In this document: positions 43,489 through 52,206 of the stretch, piece after piece | Position numbering within the stretch: position 1 is the stretch's first letter | Layout of the letters: each line of letters opens with the position of its first letter | DNA from: Jejuia rubra | GTDB lineage: Bacteria; Bacteroidota; Bacteroidia; Flavobacteriales; Flavobacteriaceae | NCBI RefSeq assembly: GCF_042684665.1 | Contig: NZ_JBHULY010000005.1 | Coordinates: 558,001-622,000, forward strand | Reading direction: 5' to 3' | Length of the DNA stretch: 64,000 bases | Position numbers and translations under genes: made by a program | Notes under the pieces: model-generated | Told to the model about the DNA's origin: nothing | The model's input: the letters and a program-made list of their open reading frames with translations, nothing else | The model's database searches: none

Positions 43489-44685
43489 ATGAATACATTA
43501 TTAAATATAAAAACCAGAAACGCCGTTTTATTAAGAATGGCCGAACTTTTGGAGCAGGAAAGAGAAAACATAATTGACATCAACAAAACAGATTTGGATA
43601 GTTATGACGGCGATGATATTTCCATGTTTGACCGCCTAAAAGTGGACGATTCCAAAGTAGATGAAATGAAAAAAGCAGTGACCCATTTGGCATCTCAGGA
43701 TGACCCTGTGGGTGTGGAGCGTTTCAGTTTCAAACACGAAAACGGGATGCAGGTATATAATAAAACCGCATCGTTTGGAACCGTATTGATTATTTACGAA
43801 TCTAGACCAGATGTTACTGTTGAAGCCGCGGGAATTGCTTTTAAATCTGGCAATAAAATTTTACTTAAAGGAGGTAAGGAGTCGTTGCGCTCCAACTTGA
43901 AAATTGTGGAATTGTGGCACCAAGCCTTAAAAGAACAGGGTGCTTCTAAGGATTGGGTGGAATATCTGCAATTCAACAGAACAGAAACCCAAGCTTTTCT
44001 GGAAAAGCCAACACAACGTGTAGATTTAATTGTGCCACGCGGTGGTGAGCGTTTGATTGCTTTTGTTAAACAGCATGCGACCTGTCCAGTGATTATTAGT
44101 GGCCGGGGCAATAACTTCGTGTATGTGCATAAAGATGCCGATTTAGACATTGCGACGGATGTGATCGTTAATGGAAAAACAGCAAAAATTTCTGCCTGTA
44201 ATGCTGTGGACAAAGTCTTGATTGATGCCAATCTTCCGAATAAAGATGAGTTTGTTGAAACATTGATTTCAAAATTAAAGTCATACAATGTTGAGATTTT
44301 AGGTGATGAAGCGACTTCACAAATAGATGGGATCTCAAAATATGAATCGAATGATATTTGGTATGAGGAGTTTTTGGATTACAAAATCGTGATTGGTGAA
44401 ATTGGTTCTAACGAGGACGCCATCGAAAAAATCAACACCTATTCCGGAGGGCATTCATCGTCAATCATCACCACTAATGAAACCGAAGCCCAAACTTTTA
44501 TGGCCAATGTGGATACAGCGGCAGTGTATCACAATGCATCGACAAGATTTACTGATGGTGGGCAGTTAGGCCTGGGCGGTGAATTGGCTATCAGTACGGA
44601 TAAATTGCACCAAAGAGGGCCAATAGGATTACAACATTTGGTCACCAACAAATGGTACGTTCATGGTAACGGTCAAATACGATAG
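43489..44685 (+). CDS. proA: Glutamate-5-semialdehyde dehydrogenase (gamma-glutamyl phosphate reductase)
   Basis: Second step of proline synthesis. It is 398 residues of the aldehyde-dehydrogenase-like ProA family. The catalytic Cys is in KISACNAVDKVL near residue 240; FGTVLIIYESRPDVTVEA and LKGGKESLRSN are typical ProA segments. The stop codon lies one base before the proB start, so the two are coupled, although proB usually precedes proA in bacteria. Confidence 0.95.
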   Translation: MNTLLNIKTRNAVLLRMAELLEQERENIIDINKTDLDSYDGDDISMFDRLKVDDSKVDEMKKAVTHLASQDDPVGVERFSFKHENGMQVYNKTASFGTVLIIYESRPDVTVEAAGIAFKSGNKILLKGGKESLRSNLKIVELWHQALKEQGASKDWVEYLQFNRTETQAFLEKPTQRVDLIVPRGGERLIAFVKQHATCPVIISGRGNNFVYVHKDADLDIATDVIVNGKTAKISACNAVDKVLIDANLPNKDEFVETLISKLKSYNVEILGDEATSQIDGISKYESNDIWYEEFLDYKIVIGEIGSNEDAIEKINTYSGGHSSSIITTNETEAQTFMANVDTAAVYHNASTRFTDGGQLGLGGELAISTDKLHQRGPIGLQHLVTNKWYVHGNGQIR

Positions 44686-44686
44686 A

Positions 44687-45451
44687 ATGCTGAAAAAGAA
44701 ACGCATATTGCTAAAAGTAGGCTCTAACACGCTTACCAAGGAAACCGATAATATTTCAAGAGGAAAGATTGAGGATATTGCTAGTCAGATTGCTCAATTA
44801 AAGGATTCCTGTGAATTTATTATCGTGAGTTCGGGCGCAATTGCGGTGGCCAAGCAGTTTGTGAAATTGGAAAGCAAGCGAAAGGAAATTTTTGTAAAAC
44901 AGGCATTAGCATCCATCGGGCAACCTCATTTAATTCGCATTTATCAGGAAATTTTTAGGGAATACGGTTTGTTGAGTTCGCAGTGTTTGCTTTCATATTC
45001 GGACTTTGAAAAAAAGGAAAGCCGAACCAATATTATGAACACTATTAATGTGTTGGTGAACAATAATTATATCCCCATCATCAACGAAAATGATACGGTG
45101 GCGACAGATGAAATCAAATTTGGCGATAACGATAAATTAGGTGCCTTAACAGCATCACTTTTAGATGTGGATTTATTTATCATAGCGACAAATACCAATG
45201 GCATTTATACGAAGTCTTCGATGGAGAACGGTTCGCCGAAAACCATTGAGGAAGTTGCACATTTTGATGAACTTCGTCAACAGGTGGTGAGTTCCAAATC
45301 TTCACACGGTAGTGGTGGTATGGCGTCAAAAATTGAAGCGGCTTCGGTAACCAAACAGGCGAATATTGAAACTTGGATTGTAAACGGACTGGAGGATAAT
45401 TTCATTGTGAATGCAATGGAAAACATGGCACCGTTTACAAGAATTAAATAA
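44687..45451 (+). CDS. proB: Glutamate 5-kinase, short form without PUA domain
   Basis: First step of proline synthesis, ATP phosphorylation of glutamate. It is 254 residues, an amino-acid-kinase domain only; the C-terminal PUA domain of the E. coli enzyme (367 residues) is absent. Motifs: LLKVGSNTLT at the N-terminus, IIVSSGAIAV, INENDTVATDEIKFGDND, and GSGGMASKIEAA near the C-terminus. The start at ATG 44687 is preferred to the in-frame ATG at 44663, which would overlap proA. Short ProB proteins without PUA are known to be active, so it is not called truncated. Confidence 0.92.
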   Translation: MLKKKRILLKVGSNTLTKETDNISRGKIEDIASQIAQLKDSCEFIIVSSGAIAVAKQFVKLESKRKEIFVKQALASIGQPHLIRIYQEIFREYGLLSSQCLLSYSDFEKKESRTNIMNTINVLVNNNYIPIINENDTVATDEIKFGDNDKLGALTASLLDVDLFIIATNTNGIYTKSSMENGSPKTIEEVAHFDELRQQVVSSKSSHGSGGMASKIEAASVTKQANIETWIVNGLEDNFIVNAMENMAPFTRIK

Positions 45452-45483
45452 AGGAAGAGGTATTGAAAAAAAAGAGAAATAGA

Positions 45484-46422
45484 ATGAAACATTACACATC
45501 CATTCACGATATAGACGATATGCCCAATTGGATTGAGGAAGCCAAGGTTTTAAAGGCGAATCCACTAAAGCATGTCGAATTAGGGCGAAACAAAACTATA
45601 GGCTTGTTATTCTTTAATTCCAGTTTGCGTACCCGATTGAGCACGCAAAAAGCAGCATTGAATTTGGGGATGAACCCTATTGTAATGAATGTATCCGGTG
45701 ATGCTTGGGGCATTGAGTTTGGGGATGGTACGGTGATGAACGGTACCACTGCGGAACATATTAAGGAAGCGGCAGCCGTGGTATCTCAATACTGCGATAT
45801 TATTGCGGTAAGGGCGTTTCCAACCTTAACGGACAAAGCAAAGGATGAAAGTGAGCAGGTGTTAAAATCGTTTGTAAAATATGCCTCTGTTCCCATTGTC
45901 AATATGGAAAGTGCAACGGGCCACCCATTGCAGGGCCTTACGGATGCCTTGACTATTTCGGAACATGCTCAGGTTTCAAAACCAAAAGTAGTACTCAGTT
46001 GGGCACCCCACACTAAAGCATTGCCTCATGCAGTGGCAAATAGTTTCGTTCAAGCAATGCAAAAGATGGATGTTGAATTTGTGATTGCCAATCCGGAAGG
46101 CTACGACCTAAATCCCGAAATCACTGGGGATACACCCATTTTCCATCATCAAAAGGAGGCGTTTAAGGATGCTGATTTTGTGTATACTAAAAATTGGAGT
46201 TCGTATGAAAGCTACGGGAAGGTCATTAGCAAAGACTCCGATTGGATGATTACAAAAGATAAAATTGGCAAAGCTAAATTTTTGCACTGTTTGCCAGTAA
46301 GACGAAACGTCGTAGTTGAAGATGCCGTATTGGATTCTGAAAGTTCGTTAGTAATACAGCAGGCCAATAACCGGACTTATGCGGCGCAATTGGTGCTTAA
46401 AAAACTATTGGAAAACTTATAA
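45484..46422 (+). CDS. argF': N-acylornithine carbamoyltransferase (probably N-succinylornithine type)
   Basis: Transfers carbamoyl to N-acylornithine rather than free ornithine, the Bacteroidota variant of the pathway. It is 312 residues. The carbamoyl-phosphate motif is SSLRTRLS (residues 46-53), and HPLQGLTDALT and HCLPVRRN follow. Residue 90, in NGTTAEHIKEA, aligns with the position that is Pro90 in the Bacteroides fragilis succinylornithine enzyme and Glu92 in the Xanthomonas acetylornithine enzyme; here it is Ala. A small residue argues for succinylornithine, as an inference. Start set at ATG 45484 (the longer frame begins with TTG). Confidence 0.9.
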   Translation: MKHYTSIHDIDDMPNWIEEAKVLKANPLKHVELGRNKTIGLLFFNSSLRTRLSTQKAALNLGMNPIVMNVSGDAWGIEFGDGTVMNGTTAEHIKEAAAVVSQYCDIIAVRAFPTLTDKAKDESEQVLKSFVKYASVPIVNMESATGHPLQGLTDALTISEHAQVSKPKVVLSWAPHTKALPHAVANSFVQAMQKMDVEFVIANPEGYDLNPEITGDTPIFHHQKEAFKDADFVYTKNWSSYESYGKVISKDSDWMITKDKIGKAKFLHCLPVRRNVVVEDAVLDSESSLVIQQANNRTYAAQLVLKKLLENL

Positions 46423-46430
46423 AAAATCCT

Positions 46431-46494
46431 GTCATTCTGAACTTGATTCAGAATCTTAGACAATTTTATGGATGCTGAAATAAATTCAGCATAA
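46431..46494. repeat. Double-hairpin repeat between argF' and argB
   Basis: ATTCTGAACTTGATTCAGAAT (21 bases, 46434-46454) and ATGCTGAAATAAATTCAGCAT (21 bases, 46472-46492) are two hairpins with related stems (8 bp each). The CATTCTGAA...TTCAGAATC type is widespread between flavobacterial genes. It may act on mRNA stability inside the operon. Confidence 0.7.
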
Positions 46495-46507
46495 CAAACA
46501 AGAGGAA

Positions 46508-47284
46508 ATGGAAAAACTATCCATAGTAAAAATAGGAGGCAACGTTATTGAAGATGCCAAGGCTTTAAATACATTTTTAGAGCTTTTTTCTAAGTTAGAA
46601 GGCAAAAAAATTCTGGTACACGGTGGTGGCAAAAGGGCTACCCATATTGCTTCAAAACTGGGAATTGAGTCCAAAATGGTCAAAGGCCGCAGAATTACTG
46701 ATGCCGATACTTTGGAAGTCATTACTATGGTTTATGGTGGTTTGGTGAATAAAAATATTGTTGCTAAACTCCAAGGATTGAATGTTGATGCGATTGGATT
46801 AACGGGTGCAGATATTAACAGTATTTATTCTGAAAAACGACCCGTGAAAGACATTGATTTTGGTTATGTGGGAGACGTTAAAATTGTGGCGCATAAGTCA
46901 ATTAATAAATTAATTGAAGCTGATTTTACGCCCGTATTTTGTGCCATTACCCATGACGGAAATGGGCAATTGCTGAACACGAATGCGGATACGATAGCCT
47001 CTGAATTGGCCATTGGGCTTTCAAAATTGTATCACGTTGAGTTGTATTATTGTTTCGAAAAAAATGGTGTACTAAAGTCTGTTGAAGATGAAAATTCGGT
47101 TATTGAATATATGGATTACGGCACCTATGAGATGTTAAAACATCAAGGCACATTTTATGACGGGATGCTTCCCAAATTAGATAATAGCTTTCACGCCATC
47201 GAATCAGGTGTGTCTAGGGTGTTTATAGGAAACCCAACGGTGATAAGTAATAAAGAGCAAAAGTTTACTACCTTGTATTTATGA
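46508..47284 (+). CDS. argB: N-acylglutamate kinase
   Basis: Second step of arginine synthesis, phosphorylation of N-acylglutamate. It is 258 residues, amino acid kinase family. Motifs: IVKIGGNVIED at the N-terminus, ILVHGGGKRATHIA, and AIGLTGADINS. There is no obvious N-terminal extension of the kind associated with arginine-sensitive hexameric enzymes, so feedback may be absent here. It overlaps argE by four bases. Confidence 0.94.
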   Translation: MEKLSIVKIGGNVIEDAKALNTFLELFSKLEGKKILVHGGGKRATHIASKLGIESKMVKGRRITDADTLEVITMVYGGLVNKNIVAKLQGLNVDAIGLTGADINSIYSEKRPVKDIDFGYVGDVKIVAHKSINKLIEADFTPVFCAITHDGNGQLLNTNADTIASELAIGLSKLYHVELYYCFEKNGVLKSVEDENSVIEYMDYGTYEMLKHQGTFYDGMLPKLDNSFHAIESGVSRVFIGNPTVISNKEQKFTTLYL

Positions 47285-48345
47285 TTGAGCAGCTTACAAA
47301 AGGGGCTATTGAGCTTTTAAAACAGCTTATCGAAACTCAATCCTTTTCTTCGGAAGAGGAGGTGACGGCTTCGCATATCGAAGATTGGTTTAAGCGTTAT
47401 AAAATCGCGTACAAACGCAACGGAAATAATGTTTGGGCGGTCAATAAGAATTTCGAAGAAGGGAAGCCAACATTGTTGTTGAACTCCCATCACGATACGG
47501 TGAAACCCAATTCGGCTTACACCAAAGACCCATTTAAAGCCATTGTGGAGGACGGCAAATTGTACGGCTTGGGAAGCAACGATGCCGGAGGATGTTTGGT
47601 GTCCTTAATAGCAACTTTCACTTATTATTACAATCAGGACAATTTAAAATACAATTTAGTGATTGTGGCTTCCGCGGAAGAGGAAAGCAGTGGGCCAAAT
47701 GGGTTGAACAGTATGTTGCCGATTATTCCCAAAATTGATGTTGCTATTGTTGGGGAACCAACGCTTATGAATTTGGCCGTTGCCGAAAAGGGGTTGGTGG
47801 TTTTTGATGCGGTGTTAACCGGAACGCCAAGTCACGCGGCTCATCCTAATGACGACAATGTGATTTATAAATCTATTGAAACCTTGCAATGGTTCAAGGA
47901 TTTTAAGTTTAAAAAAGGGTCTGATGCGCTTGGTGATGTAAAATTAACGGTAAGCCAAATCAGTGCAGGGAAACAACATAATGCCGTTCCGGCGGATTTA
48001 AGCTTGGTGATTGACGTTCGAGTAAACGATTCGTATTCTAATGAAGAAATAGCAGAAATTTTGCTAAAAGAAGCCCCCGTAACCAGTATTACGCCACGAA
48101 GTTTGCGATTAAATTCATCTTCAATCCCAATGGAGCATCCATTGGTGCAGGCTGGTATTGCCATGGGTAGAACAACTTATGGCTCGCCAACATTATCTGA
48201 CCAAGCTGTATTGTCCTGTCCCTCACTAAAGTTGGGGCCAGGGGATAGTACGCGCTCGCATTCGGCGGATGAATTTATTCATTTACATGAAATTGAAGAA
48301 GGAATTAAAATATACGTTGATTTATTAAATCGAGTAATCGTTTAA
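47281..48345 (+). CDS. argE: N-acylornithine/N-acylcitrulline deacylase (M20 family)
   Basis: Zinc-dependent M20 peptidase-family deacylase of 354 residues. In a pathway with N-acylornithine carbamoylation it should remove the acyl group from N-acylcitrulline. Metal and catalytic motifs: LLLNSHHDTVKPN, GLGSNDAGGC, SAEEESSGPNG, and the C-terminal DSTRSHSADEFIHL. The start overlaps the argB stop by four bases, so translation is coupled. Acyl preference (acetyl or succinyl) is not visible in the sequence. Confidence 0.92.
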   Translation: MIEQLTKGAIELLKQLIETQSFSSEEEVTASHIEDWFKRYKIAYKRNGNNVWAVNKNFEEGKPTLLLNSHHDTVKPNSAYTKDPFKAIVEDGKLYGLGSNDAGGCLVSLIATFTYYYNQDNLKYNLVIVASAEEESSGPNGLNSMLPIIPKIDVAIVGEPTLMNLAVAEKGLVVFDAVLTGTPSHAAHPNDDNVIYKSIETLQWFKDFKFKKGSDALGDVKLTVSQISAGKQHNAVPADLSLVIDVRVNDSYSNEEIAEILLKEAPVTSITPRSLRLNSSSIPMEHPLVQAGIAMGRTTYGSPTLSDQAVLSCPSLKLGPGDSTRSHSADEFIHLHEIEEGIKIYVDLLNRVIV

Positions 48346-48382
48346 ACAAATAAACGCATCAACAAATAAACATTTTTTTAAA

Positions 48383-49657
48383 ATGAAACTCTGGGACAAA
48401 GGTATATCCATAGATAAAAAAATAGAGCAATTCACCGTAGGGAACGACCGTGAAATTGATATCCATATCGCAAAATACGATGTAATTGCGTCAAGAGCAC
48501 ACGCCAAAATGTTGGAAAGTATCGGGATTTTGTCTTCCGGGGAATTGAAACAATTATTAGGCGGGCTGGATGTTTTGGCCCAGCAAATTGAAGCCGGCAC
48601 TTTCGAAATTGATGCCCAATTTGAAGATGTCCATTCCAAAATAGAGTTTGAACTCACCAAATCGCTCGGTGATGTTGGAAAAAAAATTCACACGGCGCGT
48701 TCCAGAAACGATCAGGTTTTAGTGGCTTGTCAACTGTATTATAAAGAGAATTTGCAATTGATTTTATCCAAGACGAAAATACTTTTTGATACGCTATTGG
48801 ATTTAGCCGAAACCCACAAGGACAAACTATTGCCCGGCTATACACATTTGCAGGTAGCCATGCCCTCTTCCTTTGGGTTATGGTTTTCGGCCTACGCAGA
48901 ATTAATGATTGACGATGTGTATTTATTAAACGCCGCCTTAAAAACAGTGGATCAAAATCCTTTGGGCTCAGCCGCGGGTTACGGGAGTTCTTTTCCTATT
49001 GACAGAGTGTTGACCACTAAAGAAATGGAGTTTTCAACCTTAAAGTACAACGTAGTGGCCGCACAAATGGGCCGGGGTAAAAACGAACGCACTATTGCCA
49101 CGGCCTTAGGAAGCTTGGGTAATACTTTGGCGCGATTCGCGATGGATACTTGCTTGTACATGAGCCAAAATTTTGATTTTATTTCCTTTCCGGACGAATT
49201 GACAACAGGTAGCAGTATTATGCCTCACAAAAAGAATCCGGATGTTTTTGAATTGATACGTGGCAAATGCAATAAGATACAGGCACTACCGACTGAAATG
49301 ATTTTGATCACCAATAATTTGCCTAGTGGTTATCACAGGGATTTTCAATTGCTGAAAGAAAATATGATTGCGGCGTTTGAAGAGTTAAAGGATATTTTGG
49401 ATATCTTCAATTATTCCATTCAACAAGCCATAGTAAAGGATGTAGATTTGAATGACGACAAGTATAAATATCTCTTCACGGTGGATAATATTAATACTTT
49501 GGTGGTGGAAGGCCAGAGTTTTAGGGAAGCCTATCAAAAAATTGGTGGACAAGTTCAGGACGGAACTTACAAACCTGATACTTCAAAAAGGCACACGCAC
49601 ATTGGCAGTATCCATAATTTGAGTTTGGATAAGATCAGAAATAAGTTTCCTGTTTAA
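48383..49657 (+). CDS. argH: Argininosuccinate lyase
   Basis: Last step of arginine synthesis, splitting argininosuccinate to arginine and fumarate. It is 424 residues, fumarase/aspartase superfamily. HTARSRNDQVL, LLPGYTHLQVAMP and the signature GSSIMPHKKNPDVFELIRGK are intact. Last gene of the operon, followed by a bidirectional terminator. Confidence 0.96.
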   Translation: MKLWDKGISIDKKIEQFTVGNDREIDIHIAKYDVIASRAHAKMLESIGILSSGELKQLLGGLDVLAQQIEAGTFEIDAQFEDVHSKIEFELTKSLGDVGKKIHTARSRNDQVLVACQLYYKENLQLILSKTKILFDTLLDLAETHKDKLLPGYTHLQVAMPSSFGLWFSAYAELMIDDVYLLNAALKTVDQNPLGSAAGYGSSFPIDRVLTTKEMEFSTLKYNVVAAQMGRGKNERTIATALGSLGNTLARFAMDTCLYMSQNFDFISFPDELTTGSSIMPHKKNPDVFELIRGKCNKIQALPTEMILITNNLPSGYHRDFQLLKENMIAAFEELKDILDIFNYSIQQAIVKDVDLNDDKYKYLFTVDNINTLVVEGQSFREAYQKIGGQVQDGTYKPDTSKRHTHIGSIHNLSLDKIRNKFPV

Positions 49658-49671
49658 ACTCTAACTAAAGA

Positions 49672-49701
49672 AAAAGAGCCCTAGAATTGGGCTCTCGTTT
49701 T
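49672..49701. terminator. Bidirectional terminator between argH and leuB
   Basis: AGAGCCC (49675-49681) pairs with GGGCTCT (49689-49695) with a seven-base loop. The plus strand continues CGTTTTC, and the minus strand continues TTTTCTTTAG, so it serves convergent argH and leuB. Confidence 0.9.
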
Positions 49702-49758
49702 CTGGACGTCTCATTTTAGTTTAGCATATTTAATTGCATCGGTGACTAACTCAAATAA

Positions 49759-50877
49759 TTAAATAATGGTGGATTGTCCTAAGTGAATGTTGGTAAAGTT
49801 TAGATTTGTTTCTTCTGGATTGTTTATAAAATCCTCGATAAATTCACCGACCTTACTGGTGGTAATATTATTATATCGCGTATTCAAATCCGGAGTTGTG
49901 ATATGTAATTGCAACGATTTATCCACCGCTTCGCGAACAAGTGCTGCTTCATCAGACAAATCAAAATGATCCAGTAATAATGCTGCCGACAAAATAGAGG
50001 CAATCGGATTGGCGATACCTTTATTGGTGGCTTTTGGGTACGCCCCATGGATGGGCTCGAACATTGCGTGTTTATCGCCACGCGAGGCCGAAGCCAAAAG
50101 ACCGATAGAACCAACAATAACACTAGCTTCTTCCGATAGGATATCCCCAAACATGTTTTCCGTAAGAATTACGTCAAACTGTCTCGGGTTTTTAATGAGT
50201 TCCACAGCGGCATTATCCACAAACATAAAATCCATGGTAACATTGGGATATTGCTTGGCCAGTTCCAAAACCACACGACGCCATAATCTGGAACTTTCCA
50301 AGACATTGGCTTTGTCCACCAAAGTTAGTTTTCGCTTTCTGGATTGTGCAGCCTTAAAGGCGGCATGGGCAATTCGCTCTATTTCGTAACGGTGATACTC
50401 GCATAAATCGGAAGCCGTATTGCCGTCTTCACTTAGTTTGCGCTCACCAAAATAAATACCACCGGTCAACTCACGATAAATCAAAATATTTGTGTCCTTT
50501 ATCTGCTTGACTTTGAGTGATGATTTGTTCAATAAATCGTCATAAGCAATTACCGGGCGGATATTAGTATGCAACCCCAAAGCTTTTCTCAAGCCTAATA
50601 GACCCTGTTCAGGACGTACTTTGGCGTCGGGGTCAATGTCGTAGGCCGTATCTCCAATTGCCCCGAACAACACGGCATCTGCTTTTTTACAAAGCGAAAT
50701 AGTTTCCTCAGGAAGCGGGTTATTGTGCTCTTTAATGGCCGCTGCACCCACCAACCCGTAATCAAAATTAAACGTATGCTCAAAGGCCATGCCAATAGCC
50801 TTGAGCACCTTAACCGCCTCGGCGGTTACTTCAGGGCCAATACCATCTCCTGGTAATACGGCAATGTTCAATTTCAT
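49759..50877 (-). CDS. leuB: 3-isopropylmalate dehydrogenase
   Basis: NAD-dependent oxidative decarboxylation of 3-isopropylmalate in leucine synthesis. It is 372 residues. LPGDGIGPEVTAEAVKVL at the N-terminus, RELTGGIYFGER in the substrate site, and ENMFGDILSEEASVIVGSIG for the metal and cofactor are intact. It follows leuA by ten bases. leuC and leuD are not in the window, so the leucine genes are split. Confidence 0.96.
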   Translation of the reverse strand: MKLNIAVLPGDGIGPEVTAEAVKVLKAIGMAFEHTFNFDYGLVGAAAIKEHNNPLPEETISLCKKADAVLFGAIGDTAYDIDPDAKVRPEQGLLGLRKALGLHTNIRPVIAYDDLLNKSSLKVKQIKDTNILIYRELTGGIYFGERKLSEDGNTASDLCEYHRYEIERIAHAAFKAAQSRKRKLTLVDKANVLESSRLWRRVVLELAKQYPNVTMDFMFVDNAAVELIKNPRQFDVILTENMFGDILSEEASVIVGSIGLLASASRGDKHAMFEPIHGAYPKATNKGIANPIASILSAALLLDHFDLSDEAALVREAVDKSLQLHITTPDLNTRYNNITTSKVGEFIEDFINNPEETNLNFTNIHLGQSTII

Positions 50878-50887
50878 TATTTAATAG

Positions 50888-52063
50888 TTATGATGAAATG
50901 ATTTCGTTATAGACGCTTGTTGATTCTACTATTTGATGGATGTCACTGTCATCAATTTCTTTTTTCTGATCAGCAAATTCCAAAAACTTGGCATAAACTT
51001 CGTCCAATTGCAGTTTGGTCAATTCATAGCCTACGTTTTTCGCCCTGTATGCTAACGCGGCTCTACCGCTCCTAGCCGTTAGTACAATCGCGGATTCCGT
51101 TACGCCGACATCTTTAGGATCTATAATTTCATACGTTTCCCGATTCTTAATCACTCCGTCCTGATGGATACCCGAACTGTGAGCAAACGCATTAGCCCCA
51201 ACGATGGCCTTGTTCGGTTGCGTATAAATCCCCATGCTATTGGAAACCAATTGGCTTACGCCATACAGCATCTCGGAGTTGATTTTAGTGTCTAAATTCA
51301 AGTAAGGATGTTGCCTCAAGATCATAACCACTTCCTCTAAAGCAGTATTTCCGGCACGCTCCCCAATACCGTTTATGGTACATTCTATTTGGCGTGCACC
51401 ATTGATCACACCTTCGATGGAATTGGCCGTTGCCAATCCTAAATCGTTGTGGCAGTGACAGGAAATAACGGCCTTTTCAATACCTTTTACATTTTCCTTT
51501 AGGTACTTGATTTTTGCTCCGTACTCACTTGGTAAGCAATAACCCGTAGTATCGGGAATATTGAGCACTGTAGCACCAGCCTTTATTACGGCTTCGCACA
51601 CGCGAGCGAGGTATTCGTTATCGGTTCTGCCCGCATCCTCGGCATAAAACTCTACGCTTTCCACAAAGGACTTCGCATATTTCACGGCTTTTACCGCACG
51701 ATCAATCACATCTTCCTGAGTAGATTTGAATTTAAATTTTATGTGCGATTCTGATGTGCCGATACCTGTATGAATCCTTGGTGTTTTAGCATATTTTAGT
51801 GCTTCTGCAGCAACTTTTATATCATTTTCAACCGATCGTGTTAAGCCACAAACAGTTGCATTTTTTACTATTTTTGAAATTTCCTCAACGGATTTGAAAT
51901 CACCTGGACTTGACACGGGGAAACCTGCTTCAATAATATCTACCCCAAGTTGGTCAAGCTGTTCGGCAATAACCAATTTCTGGTCAGTATTTAACTTACA
52001 GCCAGGAACTTGTTCACCATCGCGTAGCGTGGTGTCAAAAATTTGAACGTGATTATCAGACAT
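50888..52063 (-). CDS. leuA: 2-isopropylmalate synthase, short form lacking the allosteric domain
   Basis: Condenses acetyl-CoA with 2-ketoisovalerate, the committed step to leucine. It is 391 residues, catalytic TIM barrel and linker only. DTTLRDGEQVPGC at the N-terminus and the metal motif ISCHCHNDLGLATAN are intact. The C-terminal regulatory domain of about 120 residues present in the 500-residue enzymes is missing, so leucine feedback on this protein is not expected. Homocitrate or citramalate synthase are alternatives by sequence, but adjacency to leuB supports LeuA. Confidence 0.9.
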   Translation of the reverse strand: MSDNHVQIFDTTLRDGEQVPGCKLNTDQKLVIAEQLDQLGVDIIEAGFPVSSPGDFKSVEEISKIVKNATVCGLTRSVENDIKVAAEALKYAKTPRIHTGIGTSESHIKFKFKSTQEDVIDRAVKAVKYAKSFVESVEFYAEDAGRTDNEYLARVCEAVIKAGATVLNIPDTTGYCLPSEYGAKIKYLKENVKGIEKAVISCHCHNDLGLATANSIEGVINGARQIECTINGIGERAGNTALEEVVMILRQHPYLNLDTKINSEMLYGVSQLVSNSMGIYTQPNKAIVGANAFAHSSGIHQDGVIKNRETYEIIDPKDVGVTESAIVLTARSGRAALAYRAKNVGYELTKLQLDEVYAKFLEFADQKKEIDDSDIHQIVESTSVYNEIISS

Positions 52064-52180
52064 TTATTAGAATATATTTTCTTATTGTGTTACGAATGTA
52101 TATTTTGGTTTCGTAAAAACTACTACTGCAATAGCTTTTTTTACGATGTTTAACTTGTATATTATTATGTTAAATAACTG

Positions 52181-52206
52181 AAAATCAGATTTGTAAATCT
52201 GATTTT
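52181..52206. promoter_or_regulatory. Perfect 12-bp palindrome abutting the gene at 52207
   Basis: AAAATCAGATTT (52181-52192), GT, AAATCTGATTTT (52195-52206). The second arm ends exactly at the ATG of 52207, so an RNA hairpin would cover the ribosome-entry site. As DNA it is a symmetrical operator-like site in the divergent leuA/52207 region. Confidence 0.6.

Noticed and set aside
43794..44288. 164-codon open frame antisense to proA
   Set aside because: Shadow of proA; Cys/Ser/Arg-rich translation typical of the complementary strand.
52064..52180. Ile/Val-rich reading frame upstream of leuA on the minus strand (containing ...NIIIYKLNIVKKAIAVVVF), resembling a leader peptide
   Set aside because: No ATG, GTG or TTG start in frame before a stop, and no terminator follows. 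A-T-rich DNA readily gives Ile/Val/Lys-rich translations.
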